The notes under the pieces were generated by a model, which saw only the letters and a program-made list of their open reading frames with translations, did no database searches and was not told where the DNA came from. The position numbers and the translations under genes were made by a program. Positions 55,448-64,000 of a stretch of DNA of 64,000 nt are shown here, in pieces. The DNA lies in the NCBI RefSeq assembly GCF_044502415.1, contig NZ_CP172402.1, one strand, 5' to 3'. Position 1 is the stretch's first letter. Every line of letters begins with the position of its first letter. Source of the DNA: Haloimpatiens lingqiaonensis. Lineage in GTDB: Bacteria; Bacillota; Clostridia; Clostridiales; Clostridiaceae.

Positions 55448-57760
55448 ATGGGGAATAAATTAAAGGATATGTTTTTAGGTAAAAAAAGTATATTTAAGAA
55501 AATTAAATTTAAGAAACTTAAAAAAACAAAGCTTTCACATGAAACAGACACTAAAAACCAAGTAAAGAATAAGGAGCAGGTAAATGTTGAAGATGAAGTA
55601 ATTGTTAAAAATGATGTAAATGTTAAAGAAGGAGTAATACTTTCAAAAAAAGTAGATACTCAGGGGAAAAAGAAAAAAAATAATAAAATAAAAAACTCTA
55701 AAGTTAAAAGTTTAAAAGGCACAATATCTATAAGAAAACAAATACCAATACTTATATCTTTAATAGTAATTATATCGATTTTTATTACATATGGAGTTGT
55801 ATACTATGAAGGTTCTAGGGTACTTATAAAGCAAAGTGAAAATGAAATGATGTCCATAAATAAAAGATCTATAGAAACAATAAATGTAATGTTAGAAAAA
55901 AATACGGTAGAGGTGGGAAGCTTAGCAAATTCTCAGGAATTATTTAATATATTACAGTTGAAGTTTGAAAACAAAGGTAATTATGAGGGTTTAATAAATA
56001 CTATTAATGATCAGTTTTTAAATTATAAGGATAAAAGAACTTACATAGAAGATATATTTTTAGTAGGTGCAGATGGCAAAATATTATCTTCTAGTGAGCA
56101 GTCTTTAATTGGTGTGGATTTAAATAAGGAAGATTATAATAATAAAACAATTGGTGGAAATAGTGCAGTAAGTGGCACTATAAAATCTAATAAGTCTGGA
56201 AAGCCTATAGTTGTGTTCACTTCACCTATAATAGATCATAAAAATTACGATCAAGTTATAGGATACGTAGGCATGTCTGTTTATGCAGAAAGCTTTTCAG
56301 AAAATCTAAAAAATATAAGTGTGGGTGAAACTAAAAATAGCTATGCCTACTTACTAGATGAAAAAGGACTTATAATATATCATCCAGACAGTAAAAAGAT
56401 GGGTAAAACCTCTGAGGTAGCTATATTCAACAACATAGTAAAGGATATACAGAAAGGCAAAAAGGTAGAGGATGCTACAGAAAAATACACCTATAAGGGT
56501 ATTAAAAAAATAGGAGCATATAGTGTGATTCCAAATACATCTTGGCTTTTGATATTAAACTCTGAAGAAAGTGAAATAAACAAGCCACTACAAAGAATAA
56601 CTAGGAATTTAAGTATTATTTGCTTGATTATCATAGGCATATCTATTTTAATAGGAACAATAGCTTCAAAGAAAATTACAGGTCCTATTGCCAAGATGAC
56701 TGATAATATTAATAAAATAGCTAATTTAGATTTAACACATGAGGATGAGTATAATGAATTAGCGGATAGAAAAGATGAAGTAGGGGTAATAGTTAGATCT
56801 ATATTTAAGATGAGAAATACATTAAGCGAAGTTGTTTCAGAAATTATAAAGGCTAGTGATAATATAAATGAAAATGCTTATTTGGTAGATGCACTGACAG
56901 AAAAGCTAAAGGTACGAGCAGAAGATACTTCGCATCATACAGAAGAAATGTCAGCGTCCATAGAAGAAATGGCAGCTACTTTTGAGGAAATATCAGCTTC
57001 CTCAGGAAACATGGGAGAGTCTATTAAGGTTATCTCTAACAAATCACAGGAAGGCTTTAACAAGACTCAGGAGATAGTTGCAGATTCAGAGAAGGTTGTA
57101 CAGGATTCTTATAAAGCTATAGAAAGCTCCAATGAAGTTTATGCTAAGGTTAAAGTTGAGCTAGAAAGTGCCATAGAAAAATCAAAGGTAGTTAAACGCA
57201 TAGAGGGATTAGTAAACGGAATAATTGATATAACTAACCAAACCAATTTATTAGCTCTAAATGCTAGTATAGAAGCGGCTAGAGCAGGAGACGCTGGCAG
57301 AGGCTTTTCTGTGGTAGCAGATGAGGTTAGAAAATTAGCGGAACAATCGGCAAAAATTGCTTCAGATATTCAAGAAATAGTTAAAGTGGTAAATGCTTCA
57401 GTGGATAATCTAACTCTCAGCTCAGATAAAATACTAAAATTTGTGGATAAAGAAATCAAATCTGATTATGAAAAAATTATAGATATGGGAAAACAATATA
57501 AAGAAGATGCCAACACATTTGAAAACTTTATGAATCATTTTTCAAGTGAAGCAGAGGGAATTAATACTACTATAAATAGTATAGTAAGTGCTATAGAAGA
57601 AGTGAATGAAAATATAAATTCAGAAGCGCAAGATGTGGAAGGTATAGCTATTAAGGTTGTAGAAATCAGCCAAGAATTATCTAATATCAAGGAAAATTCC
57701 TTGAAGAATAAATATAGTGCTGAAAAACTTAAAGAAATTACAGCCAAGTTTAAAATATAA
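55448..57760 (+). CDS. Methyl-accepting chemotaxis protein with an unusual basic N-terminal extension
   Basis: From ATG 55448 (AGGGGGAG upstream) the protein is 770 residues. The first 96 residues form a Lys-rich cytoplasmic tail with near-repeated NVEDEVIVKNDVNVKEGVI. A membrane helix (about 99-118), a dCache-type sensor domain (about 120-390, with YIEDIFLVGADGKILSS and GYVGMSVYAESF), a second helix, HAMP (ITGPIAKMTDNINKIANLDL) and the signalling domain (NLLALNASIEAARAGDAGRGFSVVADEVRKLAEQ) follow. The receptor controls CheA. The ligand is unknown. The extension is not normal for the family. Confidence 0.9.
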   Translation: MGNKLKDMFLGKKSIFKKIKFKKLKKTKLSHETDTKNQVKNKEQVNVEDEVIVKNDVNVKEGVILSKKVDTQGKKKKNNKIKNSKVKSLKGTISIRKQIPILISLIVIISIFITYGVVYYEGSRVLIKQSENEMMSINKRSIETINVMLEKNTVEVGSLANSQELFNILQLKFENKGNYEGLINTINDQFLNYKDKRTYIEDIFLVGADGKILSSSEQSLIGVDLNKEDYNNKTIGGNSAVSGTIKSNKSGKPIVVFTSPIIDHKNYDQVIGYVGMSVYAESFSENLKNISVGETKNSYAYLLDEKGLIIYHPDSKKMGKTSEVAIFNNIVKDIQKGKKVEDATEKYTYKGIKKIGAYSVIPNTSWLLILNSEESEINKPLQRITRNLSIICLIIIGISILIGTIASKKITGPIAKMTDNINKIANLDLTHEDEYNELADRKDEVGVIVRSIFKMRNTLSEVVSEIIKASDNINENAYLVDALTEKLKVRAEDTSHHTEEMSASIEEMAATFEEISASSGNMGESIKVISNKSQEGFNKTQEIVADSEKVVQDSYKAIESSNEVYAKVKVELESAIEKSKVVKRIEGLVNGIIDITNQTNLLALNASIEAARAGDAGRGFSVVADEVRKLAEQSAKIASDIQEIVKVVNASVDNLTLSSDKILKFVDKEIKSDYEKIIDMGKQYKEDANTFENFMNHFSSEAEGINTTINSIVSAIEEVNENINSEAQDVEGIAIKVVEISQELSNIKENSLKNKYSAEKLKEITAKFKI

Positions 57761-57836
57761 AAGTCTTTATAAAAGGTTTTTATAAGAAAAAGCCTTTATA
57801 AAAATGGTCCATTGTACTAAGAATAAATACAAAAAT

Positions 57837-57890
57837 GGGGCTGTTGCAATAAGAATATATAATATATAAATTCTTTAATGCAACAGCCCT
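57837..57890. terminator. Bidirectional terminator between the chemoreceptor gene and psd
   Basis: GGGCTGTTGCA (57838-57848) and TGCAACAGCCC (57879-57889) form a perfect 11-bp stem. It lies between convergent genes. Confidence 0.8.
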
Positions 57891-57965
57891 TGTAATTTTA
57901 TCTTACGAAGTTAGTGGCTATAAGCTTTTATAGCATAGTATTTCAATTCATAAAAGCTTGTAAAT

Positions 57966-58856
57966 TTATTTTACAAAGGTGGTTCCTATTGGTTCCCCAA
58001 GAATTACAGAACACTCATATCCTAGCTGGGTTTGTTTTAATATATCCTGGTGAATTTTCACAGAATTCTTTTGGAAAAAAATAATTACTGTAGAACCGCC
58101 AAATTTAAAAAGTCCCTTTTCATCACCTTTTTTCACATCATTATTTGGGGTATAAGTTTGTATTATTGAGCCCACACAAGTAGCGCCTACTTCTATATAA
58201 AGCACTTCATTGAAGTTTTTAGAGCTTAAAATACTCCACTCTCTTTTGTTTTGGCAAAATAGCTTTTTCACATTTTTAAGAGCTATTGGATTTACAGAAT
58301 AATAGTGACCAGTTATCTTTTGAGTAGGAGAGCATTTTCCCTCATCTACAAAGTGAAATCTGTGATAATCTGTAGGACAAAGTCTGAATATAAGACAGCA
58401 GCCGTCCGTATAGTTTTCAGCTATATTTTTATTGCCTATTAATTCCTGGAGTGAGTAAGTAATTCCCTTAACTTGTATTAAGCTGTCTATATCTACATGA
58501 TCATAGGCCAAAACTTTTCCGTCACAAGGAGAAATAAGTATATTGTTTTCCAAGGAAATATTTCTAGCATCCTTATTTAGTTCTCTAATAAAAAAATCAT
58601 TAAAGTTTCTAAAATCATGTCTTTTAAATTCTTTTGTATCTATACTAAATTCCCTAATAAAACCAGGTATTTTTCTTTTACTTAAAGAACAGTCACAGTA
58701 ATGGCCATAAAGCTTGGAGAAAACCTTCTTTTTTAGTACTGCCTCTAGAAACTTCATGCCCATAGGTGATGAATAGGTCCAGTTTAAGTATTTTTCTCCT
58801 GCCACCTTCTCAGTTTTGTAGCATTTATTTTTTCTATCAAAAAATTTAATTTCCAT
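57966..58856 (-). CDS. psd: Phosphatidylserine decarboxylase
   Basis: From ATG 58856 (GAGAGG upstream) the proenzyme is 296 residues. It contains NDFFIRELNKDARNI, SPCDGKVLAYD and the histidine motif YHRFHFVDEG. The cleavage site is GGST in KFGGSTVIIFF, whose serine becomes the pyruvoyl group; many homologues have LGST. It converts phosphatidylserine to phosphatidylethanolamine at the membrane. An earlier ATG at 58871 adds five residues but has no site. It is convergent with the chemoreceptor gene. Confidence 0.94.
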   Translation of the reverse strand: MEIKFFDRKNKCYKTEKVAGEKYLNWTYSSPMGMKFLEAVLKKKVFSKLYGHYCDCSLSKRKIPGFIREFSIDTKEFKRHDFRNFNDFFIRELNKDARNISLENNILISPCDGKVLAYDHVDIDSLIQVKGITYSLQELIGNKNIAENYTDGCCLIFRLCPTDYHRFHFVDEGKCSPTQKITGHYYSVNPIALKNVKKLFCQNKREWSILSSKNFNEVLYIEVGATCVGSIIQTYTPNNDVKKGDEKGLFKFGGSTVIIFFQKNSVKIHQDILKQTQLGYECSVILGEPIGTTFVK

Positions 58857-59178
58857 ATATATACCTCTCATCTAGTGAAAATATTACATAAGTTTCCTAA
58901 CTTAATTCAATATAAGGTATTATAACATATATAATAATATTCATTCTAGGTTATTATAGTATCTGCAAATTTTATAGTTTTATTTTGCAACTGTAAAATT
59001 TGAATTAGATTAAAACAATTGCACCTCCCAAAAATAAGCGGTTAAAATATACAGAAAATTTCGCCTAATTATAAAATAAAGATATTTTAGGCTTTTTAAT
59101 AAGTATACTAAATAGTATAATATATCTTGGACGAATTTAAAGAAAAGACACAGCGATAATTTAAATGGAGTGATATAA
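58857..59178. other. Divergent promoter region psd / TetR gene with a candidate operator
   Basis: TATACTA (59104-59110) and TAGTATA (59113-59119) are a perfect 7-bp inverted repeat with a 2-base centre, and the right half overlaps a -10 TATAAT at 59116-59121. That is where a TetR dimer would block transcription. The rest is AT-rich and carries no gene. Confidence 0.65.
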
Positions 59179-59745
59179 GTGAATAAAACTAAAAGAGCAA
59201 TTTTTCAAGCTGCAGTAAAAATATTTTCAAAATATGGGTACGAAGGAGCTACCATGGATGGAATAGCGGCTAATGCAGGGGTAGCTAAGGGTACTTTATA
59301 CTATCATTTTAAAAGCAAGCAGGAGATATTTGAGTATATAATAACTAAAGGTATAAATATGATAAGAGAAGAAGTAGAAGAAGCAGTTAATGCAGAGAAA
59401 ACATACATATCTAGGTTAAGGGAATTATGTAGAATACAATTAAATACTATATATAAAAATGGTGATTTTTTCAAAGTTATAATGAGTCAGTTATGGGGAC
59501 AACATATAACAAATTTACAATTAAGGGATGCCATAGGGAATTATATAGAGTTTATAGAGAAAAATTTAAAAGAAGCCATGGAAAGTGGGGAAGTTAGAAA
59601 AGGAGAGTCTAAGTTTATGGCTTATACATTTTTTGGAGTTTTGTGTTCCGCGGCGGTTTATGAGCTTATAAACAAGGACATAAAGGATGTGGATGAGGTT
59701 ATAGATAATCTAATAACCTATACCATTGAAGGCATAGGAGCTTAA
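59179..59745 (+). CDS. TetR/AcrR family transcriptional regulator
   Basis: The 188-residue protein has the TetR HTH (KRAIFQAAVKIFSKYGYEGATMDGIAANAGVAKGTLYYHFKSKQEIFEYI, about 4-52) and a C-terminal helical ligand domain. Start is GTG 59179 behind GGAGTGAT. A palindrome over the -10 of its own promoter suggests autoregulation. No efflux gene is adjacent; psd, divergent, could be another target. The inducer is unknown. Confidence 0.9.
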   Translation: MNKTKRAIFQAAVKIFSKYGYEGATMDGIAANAGVAKGTLYYHFKSKQEIFEYIITKGINMIREEVEEAVNAEKTYISRLRELCRIQLNTIYKNGDFFKVIMSQLWGQHITNLQLRDAIGNYIEFIEKNLKEAMESGEVRKGESKFMAYTFFGVLCSAAVYELINKDIKDVDEVIDNLITYTIEGIGA

Positions 59746-59863
59746 AGATATAGCTAAATGTAAAATAGCCACTTGTGCTGTCAATTGTAAACTAGACATG
59801 CAACAGTGGTTTTTGGTACAATTCCATGAAATTTTATTAAAATGTAGAATGTAAATATACATT

Positions 59864-61465
59864 CTACATTTTTCCAGATCGTATAATAGATATTAAAAGC
59901 CAAAAGCCCATTATGGCTGCTATAAAGAAGCCAAAGACGCCTATAATGGACATATTGTACATTTTAGGGCCGGTATTTGAACTAAGTACAAAGGATGAGC
60001 CTATTATCATGGAGGATATAACCAGAGCAAAGGTGATTCTATTGACCATTTTATTAAGCTCATTTACAGAGCTTTCAAGGTCTTTAACTTCTAGTTTAAC
60101 CTTAGCCCTTCCAGTTAAGACACTATCTATAAGTTCAATGCCCTTTGAAGGCAATCTTTTAATGCTTTTAAAGAATTTATAAGAGCCTATAACCAATTCA
60201 TCAAAATCTAAATCCTTTAAAAAAGTGAACTTATTATAGGATTTAACAAAAGGAATGGCTACGTCCATTATTTTAATTTCCGGGGCAATTTCAGCCACTA
60301 CCCCTTCTATTATCACCATACCCCTCATTAATAAAGTTAAATCCTTAGGTAATTGAATATTATTTTGTTTGCAGGCATCAAATATTTCTTGAAGCATAAT
60401 AGATATTTTTATATTTTGCAAAGAAGTATTTAGATAGCTGGCAAAAATATAATCAATATCCTCGTAAAGCTTATTTCTATCTATATAGCCTTTCTTTATG
60501 CCTATGGCAAAAACCACAGATATCATTTTATCTATATCGTTATAGGCCACAGCTAGTATTATGTCATTTAAACTTTCCTTTAAGGAGGGTTGAATTTCTC
60601 CCATTATGCCAAAATCGATAAAACATATTTTACCCTCTTTTATAATTAAATTGCCAGGATGAGGGTCTCCATGGAAGAAGCCATCATTAAAAACCTGCTT
60701 AAAGTAACATAAGGCTAATTTCTTGCCAATGTCCTTTAAATCATAGCCATTAGAGCGTAAAATATCAATATTATTTATCTTAAAACCATCTATTTTTTCC
60801 ATGGTGAGAACTTTTTTTCCACACAATTCATATACTACATAAGGAGCATAAGCACATTTAACACTTTCATTAAGGATTTTGAATTTCTTTATGTTTTCCC
60901 TTTCAAAGTTAAAATCTAGCTCTGTTTTTGTAGCGTCTATTAACTCGTCAACAGCTTCTTTGGGATCTATTAAAGCATCAGAAAATCTAGCTTTTGTTAG
61001 GGAAAAAATTTTAGAAAGTATAGATAAATCCAAATGCATTTTCTCGTATATATCTGGTCTTTGAATTTTAACTATAACTTCTTCACCAGTTTTTAATGTA
61101 GCTTCATGAACTTGAGCTATGGATGCAGAAGCTAAAGGACTTCTATTGAATTTTAAAAATACTTCGTCTATGTTTTTGTTAAATTCCTTATAAAAGACAT
61201 TATTTATATCATAAAAAGATTCTTCTATTACGTTATCCTGAAGCTTTACCAGCTCTTCTATATAATTTGCAGGAAGAATATCTGGTCTTGTGCTTAATAT
61301 TTGACCTATTTTTATAAAGGTAGGCCCTAACTCCTCAAAAGCTGTTCTTAAATTTACAGGAGCATTAGCTGACTTATTTATTTTAGAATCTATTATGTAA
61401 CCAAAACCATGTTTTGTTAATACTCTTATGATTTCTCTAAATCTGCGCACTGATTTTCTAACCAT
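59864..61465 (-). CDS. ABC1/UbiB-family atypical kinase
   Basis: The 533-residue protein has the ADCK/UbiB set: FEELGPTFIKIGQILSTRPD (KxGQ motif), ASASIAQVHEATLKTGEEVIVKIQRP (Ala-rich loop and Lys), HGDPHPGNLIIKEGKICFIDFG (catalytic Asp and metal-binding Asp). Two membrane helices lie at the C-terminus (about 490-530). Family members act as ATPases in quinone-linked lipid pathways or in lipid homeostasis; this clostridium probably has no ubiquinone, so the role is unclear. The phasin-like gene lies 78 bases upstream on the same strand, a common pairing. Confidence 0.9.
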   Translation of the reverse strand: MVRKSVRRFREIIRVLTKHGFGYIIDSKINKSANAPVNLRTAFEELGPTFIKIGQILSTRPDILPANYIEELVKLQDNVIEESFYDINNVFYKEFNKNIDEVFLKFNRSPLASASIAQVHEATLKTGEEVIVKIQRPDIYEKMHLDLSILSKIFSLTKARFSDALIDPKEAVDELIDATKTELDFNFERENIKKFKILNESVKCAYAPYVVYELCGKKVLTMEKIDGFKINNIDILRSNGYDLKDIGKKLALCYFKQVFNDGFFHGDPHPGNLIIKEGKICFIDFGIMGEIQPSLKESLNDIILAVAYNDIDKMISVVFAIGIKKGYIDRNKLYEDIDYIFASYLNTSLQNIKISIMLQEIFDACKQNNIQLPKDLTLLMRGMVIIEGVVAEIAPEIKIMDVAIPFVKSYNKFTFLKDLDFDELVIGSYKFFKSIKRLPSKGIELIDSVLTGRAKVKLEVKDLESSVNELNKMVNRITFALVISSMIIGSSFVLSSNTGPKMYNMSIIGVFGFFIAAIMGFWLLISIIRSGKM

Positions 61466-61503
61466 TTTTTAATCCTCTGCCTTAAATAAATTTTTATAAA
61501 AGA

Positions 61504-61536
61504 AAAGCCCGTAAGATTTTTAGGCTTCGGGCTTTT
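61504..61536 (-). terminator. Terminator between the phasin-like and ABC1 genes
   Basis: GCCCG and CGGGC pair, extended by AAAA/TTTT, and a T-run follows on the minus strand. It lies just past the phasin-like stop, so read-through to the ABC1 gene may be partial. Confidence 0.7.
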
Positions 61537-61543
61537 AAATGCA

Positions 61544-61873
61544 TTATTGATTGTTTGTTAAAGAGTCCAATTTTTCTTGAAGCTTAGATATTTCTAACTT
61601 TAAATCATCCACTTCATCTTTAGAAACAAAATTCATTTCTTTTAATAAACTAGCCATATCTTCCTTTGTTAATGGCTTATTTTCAACGTTTTCTTTTACA
61701 TTTTCAGTAGTGTTTTTTATATTTCTTTTTAGTTCCTCAGATAATTCTTTGCCTTCTTCTACAGTTAACTTACCTTTTTCAACTAAATCATTAACCATTT
61801 TAGAGGCTTTTTCGTAAGTATATGCTGCGGAACCAATGCCAGCAAGAAATATGTTTTTTATTTCATTTTTCAT
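61544..61873 (-). CDS. Phasin-like / PHA-synthesis-associated small coiled-coil protein
   Basis: The 109-residue protein has FLAGIGSAAYTYEKASKMVNDLVEKGKLTVEEGKELSEEL, the PhaF-type phasin-like segment, then a C-terminal coiled coil (VSKDEVDDLKLEISKLQEKLD). Such genes occur beside ABC1 kinases in Clostridia. Whether it coats lipid or polyester granules here is unknown; no polyhydroxyalkanoate synthase gene is visible. AGGGAGG lies before the ATG. Confidence 0.75.
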   Translation of the reverse strand: MKNEIKNIFLAGIGSAAYTYEKASKMVNDLVEKGKLTVEEGKELSEELKRNIKNTTENVKENVENKPLTKEDMASLLKEMNFVSKDEVDDLKLEISKLQEKLDSLTNNQ

Positions 61874-62014
61874 AATTATAACCTCCCTAAGTATATTATT
61901 TCAAAACCCTATGAGAATATTATACTCCAATGTATTTTAAAATAATATAGTATAAAAGTTAAATAATTATTAAATTGCCTAAAATAGCCTTAATAGGTCT
62001 GGAATAACGTTTAA

Positions 62015-63403
62015 CTAAACAACTTGAGAGTTTGTTTCTTTTCTAATATATTCTACATCAGGATTACTTTTTTTATATTCTAAAAATTCCTTTGTAACTT
62101 GTGGGAATGATAGATAAGACAATATGTCTTCTTCTCTAGTAGAAAGATCCTTTATTTCTTCTTTAGCCTTGTCAAAAGCAGGCTCTAAAGTGTCAGCAAA
62201 TCTTCCTTCTATAGGCTGTTCATCCCCTAAAGCTTTTTTCATAACATCAGAATTTATTTCTCCTGGAGCTTTTCCATATTCACCTTTGCAGTAAGCTTTA
62301 ACTTCCTTTAATATCATTTTATATCTTTCGCCAGTTAACACGTTAACTGTAGCTTGTGTACCAACCATTTGGCTCATAGGAGTTACAAGTGGTGGATAGC
62401 CCAAATCCTTTCTAACTGCTGGAACTTCTGCTAAAACAGCATCTAGCTTATCAAGTGAATTTTGAGCTTTTAATTGAGATATCATATTTGAAAGCATACC
62501 ACCAGGAATTTGGTTAACCAATCCCTCTGGTCTTGGAGTTAAAACCTTAGGATCTAGTGTACCATTTTTTATAAATTCTTCTCTTACAGGTTTAAAGAAA
62601 TTATTTATCTTAGTTAATTTATCCTTATTGAGACCGGTTTCAAAGCCAGCAGACTGTAAAGCGTAGTGTAATGACTCTGTAGGAGGCTGAGCTGTTCCAC
62701 CTGCTAAGGATGATATAGCGCAGTCTATTCCATCAACTCCAGCTTCACAAGCTTTATAATAAGCCATTTCAGCAATACCATTAGTGCAGTGAGAGTGTAG
62801 GAATACTGGAATTTTAACAGTTTCTTTAATGCCTTTAACTAAATCATAAGCTATATTAGGCATTATAAGTCCTGCCATATCCTTTATACAAATAGAGTCA
62901 GCACCCATGTTTTCTAATTGCTTAGCTAAATTTGTGTAGTTTTCTATGTCATGAATAGGGCTTACAGTATAAACTATAGTTCCTTGAGCATGAGCACCTT
63001 GTTTTTTAGTTTCATCCATGGCAACTTCTATGTTTCTGTAGTCATTAAGGGCATCAAAGATTCTTATGATGTCCATGCCATAGTAAACAGCCATTTTTAT
63101 AAATTTCCTAACCACATCATCAGGATAATGTTTGTATCCCAATATATTTTGTCCTCTTAAAAGCATTTGAAGAGGAGTTTTTGTTGCTACGGATTTTATT
63201 TTCTTTAGCCTTTCCCAAGGGTCTTCTTTTAAATATCTTAAACAGGAATCAAAAGTTGCTCCACCCCAGCACTCTAATGAATAATATCCTGCATCGTCTA
63301 AATCTCTTAAGATAGGTGCAAATTGATCAAATGACATTCTTGTAGCTATTAAAGATTGGTTTGCATCCCTTAAGACAGTTTCTGTTATGTTTATCCTTTT
63401 CAA
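62015..63403 (-). CDS. Pyruvate carboxylase subunit B / oxaloacetate decarboxylase alpha, carboxyltransferase part only
   Basis: From TTG 63403 (GGGGTGAT upstream) the protein is 462 residues. It has the HMGL-like TIM barrel (ETVLRDANQSLIATRM), the carbamylated-lysine region DSICIKDMAGLI, and the metal-binding HSHCTNGIAEMAYY. A conserved C-terminal carboxyltransferase domain follows, ending at SQVV. The biotinyl domain that usually follows (AMKM motif) is absent and must be a separate protein if it works in carboxylation. Annotated names vary between oadA and pycB, so I leave the symbol open. It is convergent to nothing nearby and lies upstream of glmS on the other strand. Confidence 0.85.
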   Translation of the reverse strand: MKRINITETVLRDANQSLIATRMSFDQFAPILRDLDDAGYYSLECWGGATFDSCLRYLKEDPWERLKKIKSVATKTPLQMLLRGQNILGYKHYPDDVVRKFIKMAVYYGMDIIRIFDALNDYRNIEVAMDETKKQGAHAQGTIVYTVSPIHDIENYTNLAKQLENMGADSICIKDMAGLIMPNIAYDLVKGIKETVKIPVFLHSHCTNGIAEMAYYKACEAGVDGIDCAISSLAGGTAQPPTESLHYALQSAGFETGLNKDKLTKINNFFKPVREEFIKNGTLDPKVLTPRPEGLVNQIPGGMLSNMISQLKAQNSLDKLDAVLAEVPAVRKDLGYPPLVTPMSQMVGTQATVNVLTGERYKMILKEVKAYCKGEYGKAPGEINSDVMKKALGDEQPIEGRFADTLEPAFDKAKEEIKDLSTREEDILSYLSFPQVTKEFLEYKKSNPDVEYIRKETNSQVV

Positions 63404-63607
63404 TAAAATCACCCCTAACAAAAAAATTAACCTAATTATATTTTAGCATAAAAAAGGCAAAAAATCATTCACTACATGCAACAAAAAAGTTATTTTTCAG
63501 AAAGGTTTGCAAATTAAAATTCTAATGTGCTACATTTGAAAATAAAGGAATCACAAACGTTTACTTTATTAATGTGCAAATTTTTTGTAAAAAAACACAA
63601 ATTTTAA

Positions 63608-63636
63608 TTGAACATTTATATATAAATGAATATAAT
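63608..63636 (+). promoter_or_regulatory. glmS promoter
   Basis: TTGAAC (63608-63613), a 17-base spacer and TATAAT (63631-63636). Transcription from here would start about 45 bases before the ribozyme cleavage site. Confidence 0.8.
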
Positions 63637-63683
63637 TATATGGATAACATAAGGCTTTTAAATATTGAAATAGGAGGAAAGAA

Positions 63684-63880
63684 AGTTAAAGCGCCAGAAT
63701 TTAGGGGACACTAGGAAAATTAAAATTTGGAGTAAATAAAGGAAACTCGGACTAAGGTCCGAGTAAGTTCCACTAACCAAATTTAAAATTTGGAGTGTCA
63801 CTTAAGTTGACGAGGACAGGGAGTATCGAGAGTTCGGCGGATGCCCTGCGGTACACACTACCGAGAGCCATTTATAAAAC
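63684..63880 (+). ncRNA. glmS self-cleaving ribozyme / riboswitch
   Basis: The conserved core is present: AAAGCGCCAGAA with the cleavage point between A63690 and G63691, GGGACACTAGG, a P3-type stem GTTTCC/GGAAAC-like region with the ACTCGGAC hairpin, then TTGACGAGGACAGGGAGTAT, CGAGAGTTCGGCGGATGCCC and TACCGAGAG. Glucosamine-6-phosphate acts as the catalytic cofactor; cleavage leads to degradation of the glmS mRNA. The ends are approximate. Confidence 0.97.
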
Positions 63881-63974
63881 TAGAAAGTGATTTCTAGCAC
63901 AAGATAAATGGCAGTGTAAAGGCCTTATTCTATTTTTAAAAATACAAATGGAATAAGAAAGGCGGAATTTAATA

Positions 63975-64000
63975 ATGTGCGGAATAGTAGGATATTTAGG
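63975..64000 (+). CDS. glmS: Glucosamine-6-phosphate synthase, first codons only (runs off the window)
   Basis: ATG 63975 opens MCGIVGYL, the start of the glutamine amidotransferase domain whose Cys2 is the nucleophile. AAAGGCGG precedes it. Only eight codons are inside the window. The ribozyme upstream confirms the identity. Confidence 0.96.

Overview
The window is the replication-origin region of a low-GC, spore-forming Clostridium. Gene order and protein sequences are closest, from memory, to the C. botulinum group I / C. sporogenes group; the species is an inference. Spore-associated genes (lonC, a yyaC-like gene, a ytvI-like gene), T-box and glmS-ribozyme control, and an origin of the Bacillus/Clostridium layout all fit a Firmicute.

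Layout. 1-12053: minus-strand replication and ribosome genes (dnaB end, lonC, rplI, gdpP, a yybS-like gene, a MazG-like gene, rpsR-ssb-rpsF with an S6:S18 leader, DUF951), then a sulfur/selenium-type cluster (DUF3343, yedF, a class V aminotransferase), then plus-strand ytvI-like and yyaC genes. 12054-16600: chromosome partition region with two exact parS palindromes, parB, parA and noc, plus a candidate structured RNA in front of a YkuS-like gene. 16775-23133: rsmG, mnmG, mnmE, jag, yidC, yidD, rnpA, rpmH. 23134-25363: bipartite oriC around dnaA, with a DnaA-trio-like unwinding tract after dnaA. 25364-32658: dnaN, yaaA, recF, remB, gyrB, gyrA. 33455-38716: a 16S-23S-5S-tRNA(CAT)-tRNA-Ala operon. 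38904-47022: HD protein, DUF362 ferredoxin-like protein, UPF0182, FAD/BFD oxidoreductase, truncated DUF1667, and T-box-controlled serS. 47023-50270: a 1.6-kb palindromic repeat complex followed by an IS4-type transposase. 50350-51713: three tRNA-Ser genes, an acetyltransferase and tRNA-Arg. 51714-55070: a decayed integrated element at tRNA-Arg (broken integrase, Uma2, two HTH regulators with a three-copy operator, a replication-like fragment). 55448-64000: chemoreceptor, psd, TetR regulator, ABC1 kinase, phasin-like protein, a pyruvate/oxaloacetate carboxyltransferase, then the glmS ribozyme and the first codons of glmS.

Three conserved genes (gdpP, parB, gyrA) are each broken by the apparent loss of a single A in an A-run. 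Because gyrA is essential, these look like homopolymer under-calls in the sequence rather than real mutations. The integrase has more than one lesion and looks truly decayed.

The most unusual signal is a pair of about 260-bp multi-stem hairpin elements at 47034-47296 and 48394-48650. They lie in opposite orientations and have diverged in sequence while keeping the same five stacked helices through compensatory changes. A second candidate is the nested-stem RNA plus ribosome-binding-site hairpin between the DUF4446 gene and the YkuS-like gene.
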